NCBI GenBank assembly: GCA_900618425.1
Contig: UZAN01039822.1
Location: 1,616 to 65,615 of the forward strand
Direction of reading: 5' to 3'
Length of the DNA: 64,000 nucleotides
DNA from: Echinostoma caproni
Lineage: Eukaryota; Platyhelminthes; Trematoda; Plagiorchiida; Echinostomatidae
Below are positions 1 through 11,700 of this stretch, one piece after another. Position numbers and translations under genes: made by a program. The notes below the pieces were generated by a model. It was not told where the DNA came from. It ran no database searches and saw only the letters and a program-made list of their open reading frames with translations. How positions within the stretch are numbered: position 1 is the first letter of the stretch; every line of letters begins with the position of its first letter.

Positions 1-353
1 GGAAGCTTCCCAAACACAGAACAGACATTGTTACTCACAATGGTAGGTACGGTCATCTTGCTGGGAGTATTACGACCAAGAGCAGTTGACCAACCAGCAC
101 GAATGCGTTTTCCGCGTTTGCAGCATTTGTGCGCTTGACTAGCAACTGGCACTCTAAGCATGACAATATGGTTTTTCATAAAAATATCCTTAATTTTTAA
201 CATGAATTCCTTTGTTGATATGAATAAAGCACGCATATGTAGCAAACTTGGGTAGATAAATTCCAGGACGCAACGGTGTCGAGAAATTGTAGCGCAGCCG
301 TTCAACGGGCGCGCGAACAGTGATAATCCACGATAAACCAGTAAAAATCTCAT
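1..353 (-). CDS. Left-edge open reading frame, possible first coding exon, product unknown
   Basis: On the - strand an ATG at 353-351, directly preceded by an in-frame TAG, opens a frame that stays open to the window edge (117 codons). A GTGAGT donor at 38-33 would end a 105-codon phase-0 exon at 39. The N-terminus (MRFLLVYRGLSLFARPL) is basic and hydrophobic, and could be a mitochondrial targeting sequence. The second half is Lys/Arg-rich with a Cys pair (HKCCKRGKRIRAGW). I do not recognise the family. If real, this gene is transcribed to the left, away from the FilGAP-like gene. Chance frames of about 100 codons occur elsewhere in the window, so the evidence is modest. Confidence 0.3.
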   Translation of the reverse strand, partial: MRFLLVYRGLSLFARPLNGCATISRHRCVLEFIYPSLLHMRALFISTKEFMLKIKDIFMKNHIVMLRVPVASQAHKCCKRGKRIRAGWSTALGRNTPSKMTVPTIVSNNVCSVFGKL

Positions 354-2039
354 CTAAGTTAGAGAGGAGGTCATTGCTTAATCGATCGGTGTGCCTTACA
401 GCCTGCCATCTTTCAAAGGGAGAGAGGTTCCTCCGACACAGTGTGATTTAAATTCATCGGGCAGGGCGAGTAGGATACAAGAAATCAAACTAAAATTTTA
501 CAAACTCTGGTGATCTGGACTCTGATTGAAATAACCGCGTGTATTTATCATGTTGATCACTAAAATCACAAAGATAAGAACGATTGTCTATTTGGATCGG
601 TCTAATAGTTATCATGAAAGGATGGTTTTTACTGTGTTTTAACTTAGCCATATGTCTTTTGTTGATTTATATTAGGGTTATGTACAACATTAATTGGATT
701 TGGTCAACTCTCACATTTGTAATTACTGTGTATTTTTTAATTAGTGTTGAATTTCTTGTTAATTATATGACAATGACATTAGTCGCAGGGAATATTTTAG
801 TTTCCGTGGTTTTTGTCTTGTGCAACACCAAGTGGAAATCTCACAATGAAAGTTCAAAACAACGAGCTTCCAAGGAAAACAAACTATAGACCACGCACTT
901 AGAAGAAATAAAAGGAAAAATACTATAACATGGACTGAACGATAATTATCCCCTTCCCATTTAATTACTCTTTAAGTAAGAAAAACAAAATATAATCACT
1001 TTCCGAGGAGAGCTGGTATTGGAAGAAATCGAAAATTTCCAGGACAACTGTGCTTTTCAAAGATATTGGTTACTCGTCCTTCAATTACCACTTTCTTCCA
1101 AACTCCGAAAATAATAAAAGTATATGAGTGATTGCCCTTTATCAACTAACAACATTCATGTAGTATGCTTGTCTTTGATGGGTTTTTGTGGTGAGAGTTA
1201 CTTCTCACAAAGACTGGAAAGCAAAGTAGCTATAAAATACATAAGTGTTTGGATTGGTAGAAGTTTTAAAGACCTTAATTTGCACACTGAGCGAAGTGTT
1301 TGAAATTAGACTGTTATTATTAAAGGAGAAGTATATTTGCATAATTTTATTGGTAAGATATTACCGAATTGGGTTGTTTCCACTGTCCACCTCATAACCA
1401 TCTGAAAGGTAATACAAAATTTAGACCTGTTTTGTCACCTTGGGCAGCAAGATCTGTCATGGAGTTATATATTAACAACAACGCAAAGGGCTTCTTAAGC
1501 TTCACCTTGATGTTTGTTTATTTATGAAGGGTTGCTACAGCAGCCTGGTCATTTGTATTGTATATATCGGTATATCGGTATGTGTACAACATAACAGTCG
1601 ACTACTTTTTCTCGAATGGCAGCGTAGCGTTGCTTCAGTCCGGTCGGACAGATAACCGAACAATGCCGGATTTGGACAAGGACTAACCATAATTTTTCAC
1701 TAACTAGGATTTAATGTTCAAAGACTACAAAGACTGAGACACGCTACATATTTTAACCAATAAACTTTTGTGGTGTGCAATATTTACCGGGGTAGGTGGT
1801 TGCAATAATTACATCTCCCCTATTCACCGAGCTTGGTATTTTGAAAACCTTTCATCACCAGTGGAGGTGACAACGTCAGTACTTGTGAAGTGGCCGATTC
1901 AGTACTTTGTCAACAGTTTGCAATAAGTTGAAAAAATTTAATTTTTTTCATTTTTCATTTCTTTTTATTGGATACACAATGATGCAGTTTTCAGGAAGGG
2001 GGAGGCGGCCAATCAAAGGGCTGCCATTCAACACAAATG

Positions 2040-2125
2040 GGGAGTCAGGTGTTGGTGGTGGGATCCCAACANCAACACACGTCCTCCGAGGTGGTAATTT
2101 GGTGACGTTACCACCGGGCCACCAC
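2040..2125 (-). repeat. tRNA-derived SINE-like fragment, second family
   Basis: Read on the - strand, this begins with a box A-like TGGCCCGGTGGT. It is followed by TCGGAGGACGTGTGTT and a GGGATCCCACC motif where a box B (GGTTCGAnnCC) would sit. The ambiguous base at 2,072 falls inside the putative box B. Similar core wording occurs at 6,010-6,075 and 63,150-63,210. The copy is too decayed for a firm call. Confidence 0.3.
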
Positions 2126-4193
2126 CGCAGACGCAGACGTGGCATAGTACTCTGAGATGCTTGGTCGGTAAACTGGGATTATCTATAGGAATAATTGGGG
2201 TTGACCTAGTTAACAACTAGAGGGATCACATAATGTGACTGAGTGTCAAAAAATCAAAACTAGGTAGTTTAATCGGTTCTCCTGCTCTTACTATTTCCCC
2301 AGAATACGTAAACATGACCCATCACACCATCTTGTTTCTTTGATTGCTCTGAACGTTTCACTTCTTGGTTGGCCAGATCGACTGCAAGATAAATGTTATT
2401 ATCAAATGCAGAGAACACAAGAGGAGGGCTTCTGACGGTAGAAATAAAGGATGAAATTAGTCTAGAGTCGGCCCTTTTTTGAAGTAAAACAGGTTATCAT
2501 ATAATAGTTGATTTCGCGTTACAAGTGCTGCATCGAACACCTGATTCTGCCCTCCCACAGTGATTAATGATGCTTAATTTATTGTATCTCTTTGTGTGAC
2601 AATGATGATGATGATGACCGTCATTCCATCTATCTCGGAGAACTGATAGATCACGGGTAAAACTTCTCTATTGAAAAACAATTTAATTTTTTTTCTAGGT
2701 ACCATTGCATGTATATATCTATAACCCAATGGGAGTTTTGCTAAGGATCACATACATTACATGAAAATTATAATCTGCTCCCTTGGAGGACGAATAATCA
2801 ACCAAAGAATTAAACAGATTCGATGTGTAACTGTTACAGAATTGTATTTATAAATCGCAGTATGTTAACGCAACAGTCAGAGATAACGGAGAACAACTGC
2901 AATTCAGCACAACTAATGAAACAAATAATGCAGAATCAGGCAGAGAGTACGTGGGCCATAGTGTCCATGTGGCTAACCTCACAACCATTTGTGTGCTGGT
3001 CAAAGTGAACATGATTATGACAACGTTTACAACAATATCATCAATTATACTTATTCGTGGGTATCGGTATCAGTAAGAAGATCGATATAAGAGTGAATTT
3101 ATGCATTACGAGAGTGACCAAATCAGTGCACTTTTCTTCACACAACCGCTGTTGCCACGACTGTCTTGGTGTTGCGGTCAACATATCATAGACAAGGTTT
3201 GCAAATTCCTGGTTTACCTTTTATGTGACTTTTGGGTTACATTCGACCATTCATTTGTTTCAAAGCGTTCTTTTTATACGTGTCATTTAGCATGAAGTTC
3301 AGCCACACCCATCTAAGAAATGGTAGATTAAGGGTGCGTGAGTCTTGAAGGAAAAATAAGCATGACTGTTGAAGCTGATAGTACAGGAAAAAACAATTAG
3401 GAATAGATAAAATAAGAGACAATTTATCGAATTTGCAACAACCGATAAAGTGTTATGCCTGATTGCGCAATGGTCATGCTGAAAGAGACTCACAATATTC
3501 CCTAGATTTTGTGTATTCTTTTGGTTTGCAAACCACAAGCAACACGATCGGCATGATCATGGAAAATCCTGGAGATGCAGTTCGTAGAAAGCTGAACAAT
3601 CAAGATTAGTTTTTTGGTTGCTGGATCGTACGCAGCTTCCGGTTGGATTAGCCTGAAATGATAGTACCAGCAGGATGTTTATTCGTGTTATCTTTTACAA
3701 CCAAAACAGAGGTTTAAACCATCCGGAAGTAAAAGAAAACGTTCCGCTAGGTTTGTGGGAGTTTTCTTTGAGGTATCTCTGTTGCCAGTGTAACATAATC
3801 AGTATAAGTAAGTGTGAGGGGAGTAGTACATATTTTCCAAACATTTCGCCAAAGCATGTAAGCGTTTTTAGTTCTGGTACTTAAAGTGTAGGAACAAGAG
3901 GAACCGTAAATTACTGCATGTACAAATAGTTTTGAGCGAAGCGTGGTATTTCTTTAGGATTCATTGCTAAAGGAGACCAACAAGATCGATAACCAATTGT
4001 TGAGTTCAATTCAATTTTCCAGTTATCACACGGTACATGGGAGAAGATGTTTTCTGAAAGACTTGCAGATACATTAGGCTCTTGATGAATGCTATTAATA
4101 GGAAAAAAATACGTAAAGAGGGCATATGAAGTTCCCGAGCTTGACAATTCAATAAAATAAATAAATAAAAACAGATTCTAAAAGTATTACTTA

Positions 4194-4279
4194 TTCAGTC
4201 ACTCAATCTATCAGCTGCGGTCAGTCAGTCGGTTGCAGCCAGTTATTCAGCTGCAGCCAGTCAGTCAGTCAGTCAGTCT
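4194..4279. repeat. CAGT-rich imperfect tandem repeat
   Basis: Imperfect TCAG/CAGT units are interspersed with CAGCTGC and GTTGCAGCCAGT blocks, ending in five perfect CAGT units. This is low-complexity DNA. Confidence 0.8.
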
Positions 4280-4840
4280 TTTAATTTTGCCTATTTATCG
4301 TCTAGGAACTTATGTTCGACGTCGATTCACCTCGCACCGCATCTTGCCCTCCGTTCTTGACTCTTTCTTTGTAAGCCTGGAGATATGGAGAGAAACGGAC
4401 AATTGTGGAGAATAGGTGTGTCTGTGAATTAGCAACATTTCGACGTATTCACCGTAAAATACCGGTTAACTGTTAGGTGTACTGTCTAAGAGAGTTGACC
4501 GGAGACTGAACTGAGTGGTATATAGTTCTAAATAGCGTCATCCATTTACCTTCTTTTGGTTCGTCAGTCAGTCCATTTATTCACCACCCCAGGCATGGAA
4601 TGCGAATCGATGCACTTAGCTCATAGAACGGAACAAGGTGATTCATCACCTGTTCGGATGCAGAAAGCTAAACGTATGAGACGTACGGACGGTCAAACAC
4701 CTACCCACCCACACAAAAACGTACATGTGCAATTACAGTGGAAGAAACGTAGGGCGGGTTACCAGAGTAAATCTAATCGCTGTAGAAAGACTATAGAGTC
4801 CAAAGCCTACCGTCGTTCCTCAGTCTATTTTACGCCATCG

Positions 4841-4876
4841 ATAGATGGATGGATGGATGGATGAGTGGATGGATAA
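4841..4876. repeat. GGAT microsatellite
   Basis: About eight GATG/GGAT tetranucleotide units, with one interruption (GAGTGGAT). Confidence 0.9.
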
Positions 4877-5160
4877 GAAGTACCGCCGGCGTCGTTTGGC
4901 TAGATGTGCAGATGAATCATTGTTTTTGTTGCAGTTGCCATTAAAGCACATGTGACTGACCAGCAGCTGAACAATTCCGGTTAACACACACACAAGAGGG
5001 GGTCATTTTCGGTCAAGGTCTGTTCCAGCGAAATAAAGTAAATGATCATGTTACTGAGGCGGTGAGGGTATTGTGAACAATTTTCACTCCATACAGGTCA
5101 AACAAATCACTCGTATGCAATGTCACCTACTCGCTTGTTTATTTTTCCCCTTACCGAGTA

Positions 5161-5180
5161 CCCCCCCCCCAAAAAAAAAA
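5161..5180. repeat. C10-A10 homopolymer junction
   Basis: Ten C are followed directly by ten A. The abrupt junction is unusual, and run lengths here may be unreliable in the assembly. Confidence 0.85.
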
Positions 5181-5670
5181 CTAAATTGTTCAGGACCGTT
5201 TTCTATTAGGTCTTTTTATGTCTGGCCTGCTTTGCTTACGCTCTCCTTACCCTTGTCCCAACCGCTTTGATAGCATCTTATAATGAACGCTGTTTTCAAT
5301 CCTGAGCGAAAGGAATGCGCTTCAACACACAAACATTTGACAGGATTTTACGATCAGCGGAATAGAAGCATGGTACAGCAGAAAAAACAATTTCCTCTTT
5401 TTATCAGACATGCGATTTTTCTTCGGTTTCGTTCATTTTTGTGTTGATTTGTGCATTCATGTGAGCGGTGTAACATTTACCTTCTCGGTAACATTCCCCT
5501 GGAGCATAAAAATAGGGAGAGACTTAGGGAACTGTGTTACGTTTGTAATGTGTTCTGTCTCATTAGTTCGCTTTACTCATCCCGTAGTCAGTCATCTCAC
5601 ATTCTTGTCTTCACATTCACACGTTTTTTATTCAATCTGGTGTGAACACCCCATCCCCTTCCTTCTACAG

Positions 5671-5793
5671 ACGACCCAACGGCTTTTCTCACACAGACAC
5701 ATCAGCAATTCATCCTTTCTGCCTCAAGTCCGGAAGAACGGAAATCATGGATGCGGGCCATTCGTAAAGTACTCTATCTGAGACTGGGCGGTG
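5671..5793 (+). CDS. FilGAP-like exon A: PH domain C-terminal part
   Basis: The acceptor is a pyrimidine tract ending in CTACAG at 5,670. The donor is GTATGT at 5,794. The exon enters with two bases of a split codon and leaves in phase 1. It encodes DPTAFLTQTHQQFILSAS, then a Ser-Pro-Glu-Glu turn and the amphipathic helix with the invariant PH Trp. This is the last beta strand and alpha helix of a PH domain. The preceding PH exon must end in phase 1 and was not found in the window. Confidence 0.9.
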
Positions 5794-8700
5794 GTATGTT
5801 CATACCTGTTTTCACACTTATGTTTGTTCACTCATTTCCTTATAGGCTAGGCCGGTTACCCTTGCGTTTATATACTGAATGTTTTACGTATGGTTACTTT
5901 AGTAAGTTTATTCATTTGTGATCGTTTTAGCGAACGCGGGCATCAATCCACGTGGCTTTTAAAGATATTTTTAGTTAGCGTGAATAATACAAAATCTACA
6001 GGACAATTATACACATCGGTCAGGTGGTCAAGATCAACTAATCGTTTCAGGGGCCATGTGCTCGAACTCCAAAGCCGCCTACCCCCCCTTTAATGTTTTA
6101 CATGGTAGTCCTTTGATGGGCCCAAAATTAGTTGCGCAATTATGTGCTAAGTAAAAGGTACAAAAATGATATGATATAAGCACCTGATAGCTCGTTAGAT
6201 CCGTATCTGTAAAGATGTGATATATATATATATATATATATATAGCTCGTTAGTTGGTCCATTTGGTTTTACCTGTTCGCAAAAAAACACATCTACAATA
6301 ATGGGTTGTTCGACGTTCTGGATTCCAAGATGAGGTTAATTCCAAATTTCTGGAATAAATATGTATAAGTGTATTTAGAAAAGGAACATAATTAAGGAAT
6401 TAATTTAAAATATGTCACTCCACACCTGAAGTATTCAAGTTGATTTCAGGGCTATTTTTGCCAGTATCTCAGAATTTCCGTTTCGATTTCAGTCACTGGT
6501 TAACCAGTGGGAAAAGTTTTGCAAGAAAACGATGGATTGAGAATATCCATCTATTGTATCACGCCTCCAGTTAGGTGCAAGATTATCAGGAAAGGAATTT
6601 ATCTGCTGTTAGTTGTTTTCCTTTCATGATGAAAAACAATTGCAAACGCTTACCGTCGGACATGAATGCTTTATCTCCAACAGGAAGCATTTATTTGAAA
6701 TGCTTGTAATTGTGGGTTTACTAGAATAAGAATATGATCTCATTGGATCTCGTCATCTTGTTCAATCATATTCAACACGCTTGAACGTGACACAGGCCAC
6801 AAACCCAGGAAATTGTCACAGTTCGCAATTTTTCGTTACTGTATATGCCCACAGGTACAACGTTTTAACGCAAGTAGTGCGAAAAAATCAGAAGGAAAGC
6901 ACTAATATGCCCGTTATCCTGGGTCGCATAAAAGCAGTTGCAGATGTAAATTAACAGAGGTTGCGCTATCTTCAAATTAACTCAACAGGATGAGCTCAAT
7001 ATTTCTATCTCTAAAAATAGTCTGGAAGCAGTAAATCACTCATTCATCGATATAACAATGCTAATCGAAACTGTACGCTTTCTTTCTCACTGGATGTACT
7101 TCTGAACGAATCGAAAACCAATTCAGTGAATATTAACGGACTTGAATTACTGAACTTGTAGATCTCCAGAATGAATTCATTTATCTGAAAGACCTGGTTA
7201 TATAATGAAGTAGCAGATGCAGATCAAACACTAATCTTGTAAAGCGCTCAATTTAAACTACGGGAGAGGTTATGTGCAAAAAGAATGCTAAGATTTCAAA
7301 CACAAGGCCGGAATGACATTCAAAAACCAATAAAGGAAACTCTTTCTGAACTAGTTGCTAGCAGCGACCAAATCCGTGGTTAACCAATCATCTTGGATAA
7401 ATTGTATTTTCTGCATACAGTGTTGAATGATTGTAGCTCCAAATGATGATGTCGATGTTGAAGGGTTCTCCAAGCTGGAAATGCTACTTGAACGATGTTG
7501 TGTGGCCAGACTGAGCAACATCAGCGTGACTTCGGAGAGTCACGCTTCGTACTTTTGTCAAAGTCTTTCAGTGGTTCACCTATGCAGAGAGTGAAACTAC
7601 AGTCGAATCAACATAAAGATGATGAATGTGATAAAATTAGGTGTGCATGGAAAGTTGCTGAAAACCTGCGTATCTTTGTTTACGCCATTTTGCGTCCTTA
7701 TTTTAAATATCCCACTCTAGATCATCTGTTCTCAAGTGTCCCTATATGGAAAGGCTACCCCACCAAATTCGCAGAATTGAACCAAATTCACCCAGTCTAT
7801 GATGTGTGTGCTATTATTTAAGAGGACTGTTCTGGTAGTTTTTTCCGCTATTGGTGATGGTCATTACAACGGGTTTGTCCGTGAAGTGATAACCGCATAC
7901 ACATGACTTGTATCCCAGGTTGGTATTTGCACAAACCAAGCAAAATCTAAGGAGAAAAACAAAATGCTATGGATAGGAGCTGTTTGAAGTGTCCTAGAAC
8001 TCAAAGATGGATTCAATAAACGTCTGGAATTTAATTGAGCGGCAAGGAAATCCCATGAAAAAGAAACCGGTAGTATCATCTAAAAGGTGATTCGGACGGT
8101 GAAAAGTTTTGCCCGGAACGTTTGTAATATATCAGTAGCCATCCTTTTCAAGGAGGTATAATTTACCTTCTGACCTTTCATTATGAACCGAACTGGATTA
8201 AGGGTAAGTAAAAGCTCAACGAAGTATGGATAAGAGCAAGATGGTTAGATTTCAGCTAAAAGCTACATTCAACGAGCCGCGGTCCCTACAAGCAAACGTA
8301 CTTAAAATATGCTGGAGAATCCTATAGAATCCAAGGCCCCTAAGGGAGGAGATCTGACGATGAATTTGGATGAGACTGATTGGAACNGATTGGAACGATC
8401 AGATAAGTTGTCAATACATAATCCATTTGGTTGATTAGATAGAGGCAAAGACGTCCTGATACGACCGCTTGACATGCATTGGTTGGTAACAAAAGGCGGA
8501 AACAAATCTATTCAATGTTTAGCTGAGATAAAGCAGTTCATAGAATTTGTCAATTTAAAGTTCATCTTTTCTACCATTTGACAAATCATATCATGCCGTA
8601 AGATATCTACTCATAAATCCCCAGTAATAGGTGTTTATTTTCTCCTTTACGATAGTCAATGAAGTTAGGAAAATGAAACATCTCGATTTTCAATGAAACC

Positions 8701-11700
8701 CATTTTGTTCAACCGTTTAATTTGCTACTATTCGTGTTTTCGCACGATTAAGATGCTAACTCCAAACGAAGGTGCAACTGACTAGAAAAGCGATACATCC
8801 TGTTTAAACCTCAGGTTTGCTCAAAGTCATGTCATGGGTTCAACTACAAAAGTGTTCACATCACGTCTAGGTATCGTTTAACCACTTACACTTCTAGATG
8901 ATTGACTCAAAGAAGGAATACAGGAAGGTGGTGTGGTTCACAACACTCGAGATCGAAACAAGTAAACCAAAACGCGTCGAGGTGCACCTCAATCAATACG
9001 ATAGACTTGTTTAATCCTAATATACCTGACATTTTTCATTTTGGTCTTTGATATACTACGTGGACTGAGATTTATGAGCTCGTCAAACAACGTGATCCTT
9101 CTGCTTCAGCAAATGCTACTTTCAGCAAAGAAACTAGTCAAATTACATGTGAATGGATTAAGGGGCTTTGTGGAATACTTGGATCCTATTGAGAAAGTAA
9201 GATAGTCACGAGTATTAAGACAAGTCATGCTTCAGTGTTTTGAACAATGGATTATTCGTGAACTGGCCGAAATAATCTTTTTCAATACCCGCTTTATGTT
9301 GTCTGTTGAGTTCCCTGTCCTTAATGCGATGAAAACTGATGAGTTTAGTAATAGAAACTGGTGATGTGAACGCTGTAAACGTTCTCTGTGAAACAGGTTC
9401 AGTCTCTAAAGAAAAGCAAAAGATACCAGGATAGTGTGTGGTTTAAAGAGTAAAGTGAATCGCTCCCAATGTTTTACTGTGCTTATTAGATCTTTTTGCT
9501 ATTTCACTTTTTTGTTCCACTATGAGTAGTATCGGCATCTTGCATGCTTCAGCTGGTCGCCATGACACTGTTAAGGATCTTGATTAATTAACTAATTTCT
9601 GAAATTTTAGTTCGCATTCATTCAAAGAAGCTTGGTTTGATGCACGACTAACGTTTTAGTCTAATTAAACGGTATTCGTTGTCAGTACCAAGTATCTGAT
9701 ATGTAGAGCTCTATCATTTATGAATGTCGGATCTAAAGGTCTTTCAACCGGTTATTCTCTCACGTTTGTCTAACACAGTAACTAATTTCGAAGTCTGGTT
9801 TTGAGCCTTTGGTGTTTCCGGGTAACTGGCCATGAGAATAATCTTAATACATCACTGCTGCTACTCAGGTGCACACCAAATCCTTTGTTAATCACTGACA
9901 AATGGTAGAACCCTTACCTAACAACTGCAGTCTACCTCGTTACAGGAAGGCTTTCGATATCGCGTTGTTCGTCACTGTCATTTTATTGAAAACAGAGTGT
10001 TGGTTTTCACTGACTACTTTAAAGAACTGGGAAGTTTACTGAATTCAAGATTGAATCATAAACTTGGAGGATGCTGTTAAATAGTTTATTATAAAGCTTT
10101 TGTTTTAAGTTTCGATCGCGGTGATAAATTGGTATATATCTGATGCTTTAAGTCTTTTTCACCAAGCCAAGCCTTTCATATCACAACTGTTTGTCAATTT
10201 TTTTTCGGATTGCGTTATGCTCCTTGAACCATGTAGGTTCGATGGTTGACGGGATTGGTTTCATTAAGTAGGGCTGAAGGTACTACATAGGGATTTGAGA
10301 ACAAAGTTAGGGTGATTGTATATACATGCAAATGTCACCTTAATAGTTCCCAGATACATTTTCAATTTATTTTGACCCCAAAATGGGATGACCCGAGTTT
10401 GCGTGTCTTTACAAATAGTTAAATGCATTTGTATAAAACTTCGTGGACGGGAAGCGAGCAAATTTTGGGAGTGCGTTCACATAAGGTCTGGTGTCCTGAC
10501 GAATCAATTTGTAAAGTTGTTTTCAAATGAATTTAGTTTAAACTAAGACCGAAGTATACTAAAGTTGCATACCTTCGATACCAGTATTGTGCATTAAAAA
10601 CGCCACTTTTTCAAACAAATTAACTGTTTTAACGGGTGGATGGAAAATCGGCCGCATCATAAAGCTATCGGTGACAGCAAATCTGCAATTGGACCTTTGA
10701 TGATGTAACATAATGTCATGCTATTTTCGACAGTCGTGAGATGCTTGCATGGTGAATTTGACGTGTAAATGAGGTGTGAACTAAAAAGTAGAGAAGCACT
10801 GGACAGTTTCTTGACCTAGTTGGGTGTCATCAGCAGTGCGAACCATCGACCCAACTGGGGATCGAACCCGGGACCTCATAGATAGAATGCAAGCATACTG
10901 CCCACTCGGTCACCGAGCAGATGGTAAGATCGTTTCTTTATATGAATTTAACCGATACAGCACAAACCGTCTATGCAATCTGTAAGATACTTTGCGATGG
11001 GTGTGCTTCAATTACGCTAGTCTCAGGGAACTCACTAGTGCAGACCTTTGTGGGTAAAAGCTTCTAATAAATTCGCATTATTCACGTTTTCTTCAAATAG
11101 GAATGATATTTTTCTGTTGATTACATGCTTCACTTTGCAGTGCACGCACTGTCGGACCTTGAGCATATAATCTATAACATTTGTGATCGGTTGAGCATAA
11201 AATTACATAAGTAGTTCATTTTTGGATCTAGATTAAATGACGACTTCAACGAACAGACTTCTGTATTGAGAATGTTAATGCATACCAACTGTACAGTCGT
11301 TTATCGTCAAGTGCTTTCAACATGAACTGTTGTGTCAAATCAGCCCAAGTTGCATATCCATGCGCAAGTTCGTAGTGACCCATCTCATGGTAAAAGTGTT
11401 GCAGCGAGTTCTGGCAATGCTAAGGAGAAAGAATAATTTTCTGGTGCCTCACTTGTGTACATCCACGTAGTTATTCCCTTCAATACTCGATTATCCTTCT
11501 GAGCAAGTCTTTTACTGTTTAAATTTAATGAACGTTCAATTTTTTGAACACGAATTTCATAATCAATCATTGCCATCATTAGGAGATGGAGGAGTCACCA
11601 ACTTAGGTAAATAAGTTTCTGGAAACGGTCGGGGTCAGTAGAATGCTGATTTCGACCGTTTTTCGTAAGACATGCATCATCGTGGTAATCGTAAAAAGCT

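Larger units (their letters stand above)
354..5670. other. Non-coding stretch upstream of the first FilGAP-like exon
   Basis: About 5.3 kb without an exon I can assign. I looked for the N-terminal half of the PH domain (a Gly-Trp-Leu-x-Lys start or an Arg-Tyr-Phe strand) ending in a phase-1 donor, and did not find it. The stretch contains a short GAT repeat near 2,605-2,618, a SINE-like scrap at 2,040-2,125, a CAGT-rich block at 4,194-4,279, a GGAT microsatellite at 4,841-4,876 and a C10A10 run at 5,161-5,180. The 101-codon frame at 584-889 is AT-rich and hydrophobic and looks like chance. Confidence 0.6.

Noticed and set aside
584..889. 101-codon hydrophobic + strand frame
   Set aside because: AT-driven Phe/Leu/Ile/Val composition without a signal or topology that makes sense. 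Most likely chance.
3675..3801. Open frame ending in phase 1 at GTAAGT, tested as the missing PH exon
   Set aside because: The phase fits, but the residues show no PH strand pattern and there is no convincing acceptor.
4304..4368. Exon-like segment between TCTAG and GTAAGC as the missing PH exon
   Set aside because: None of its open frames ends in phase 1, as exon A requires, and it shows no PH motif.
5410..5670. Open frame upstream of and overlapping exon A
   Set aside because: It is in a different frame from the PH coding sequence, and the CTACAG acceptor at 5,670 separates them. It is a shadow frame.
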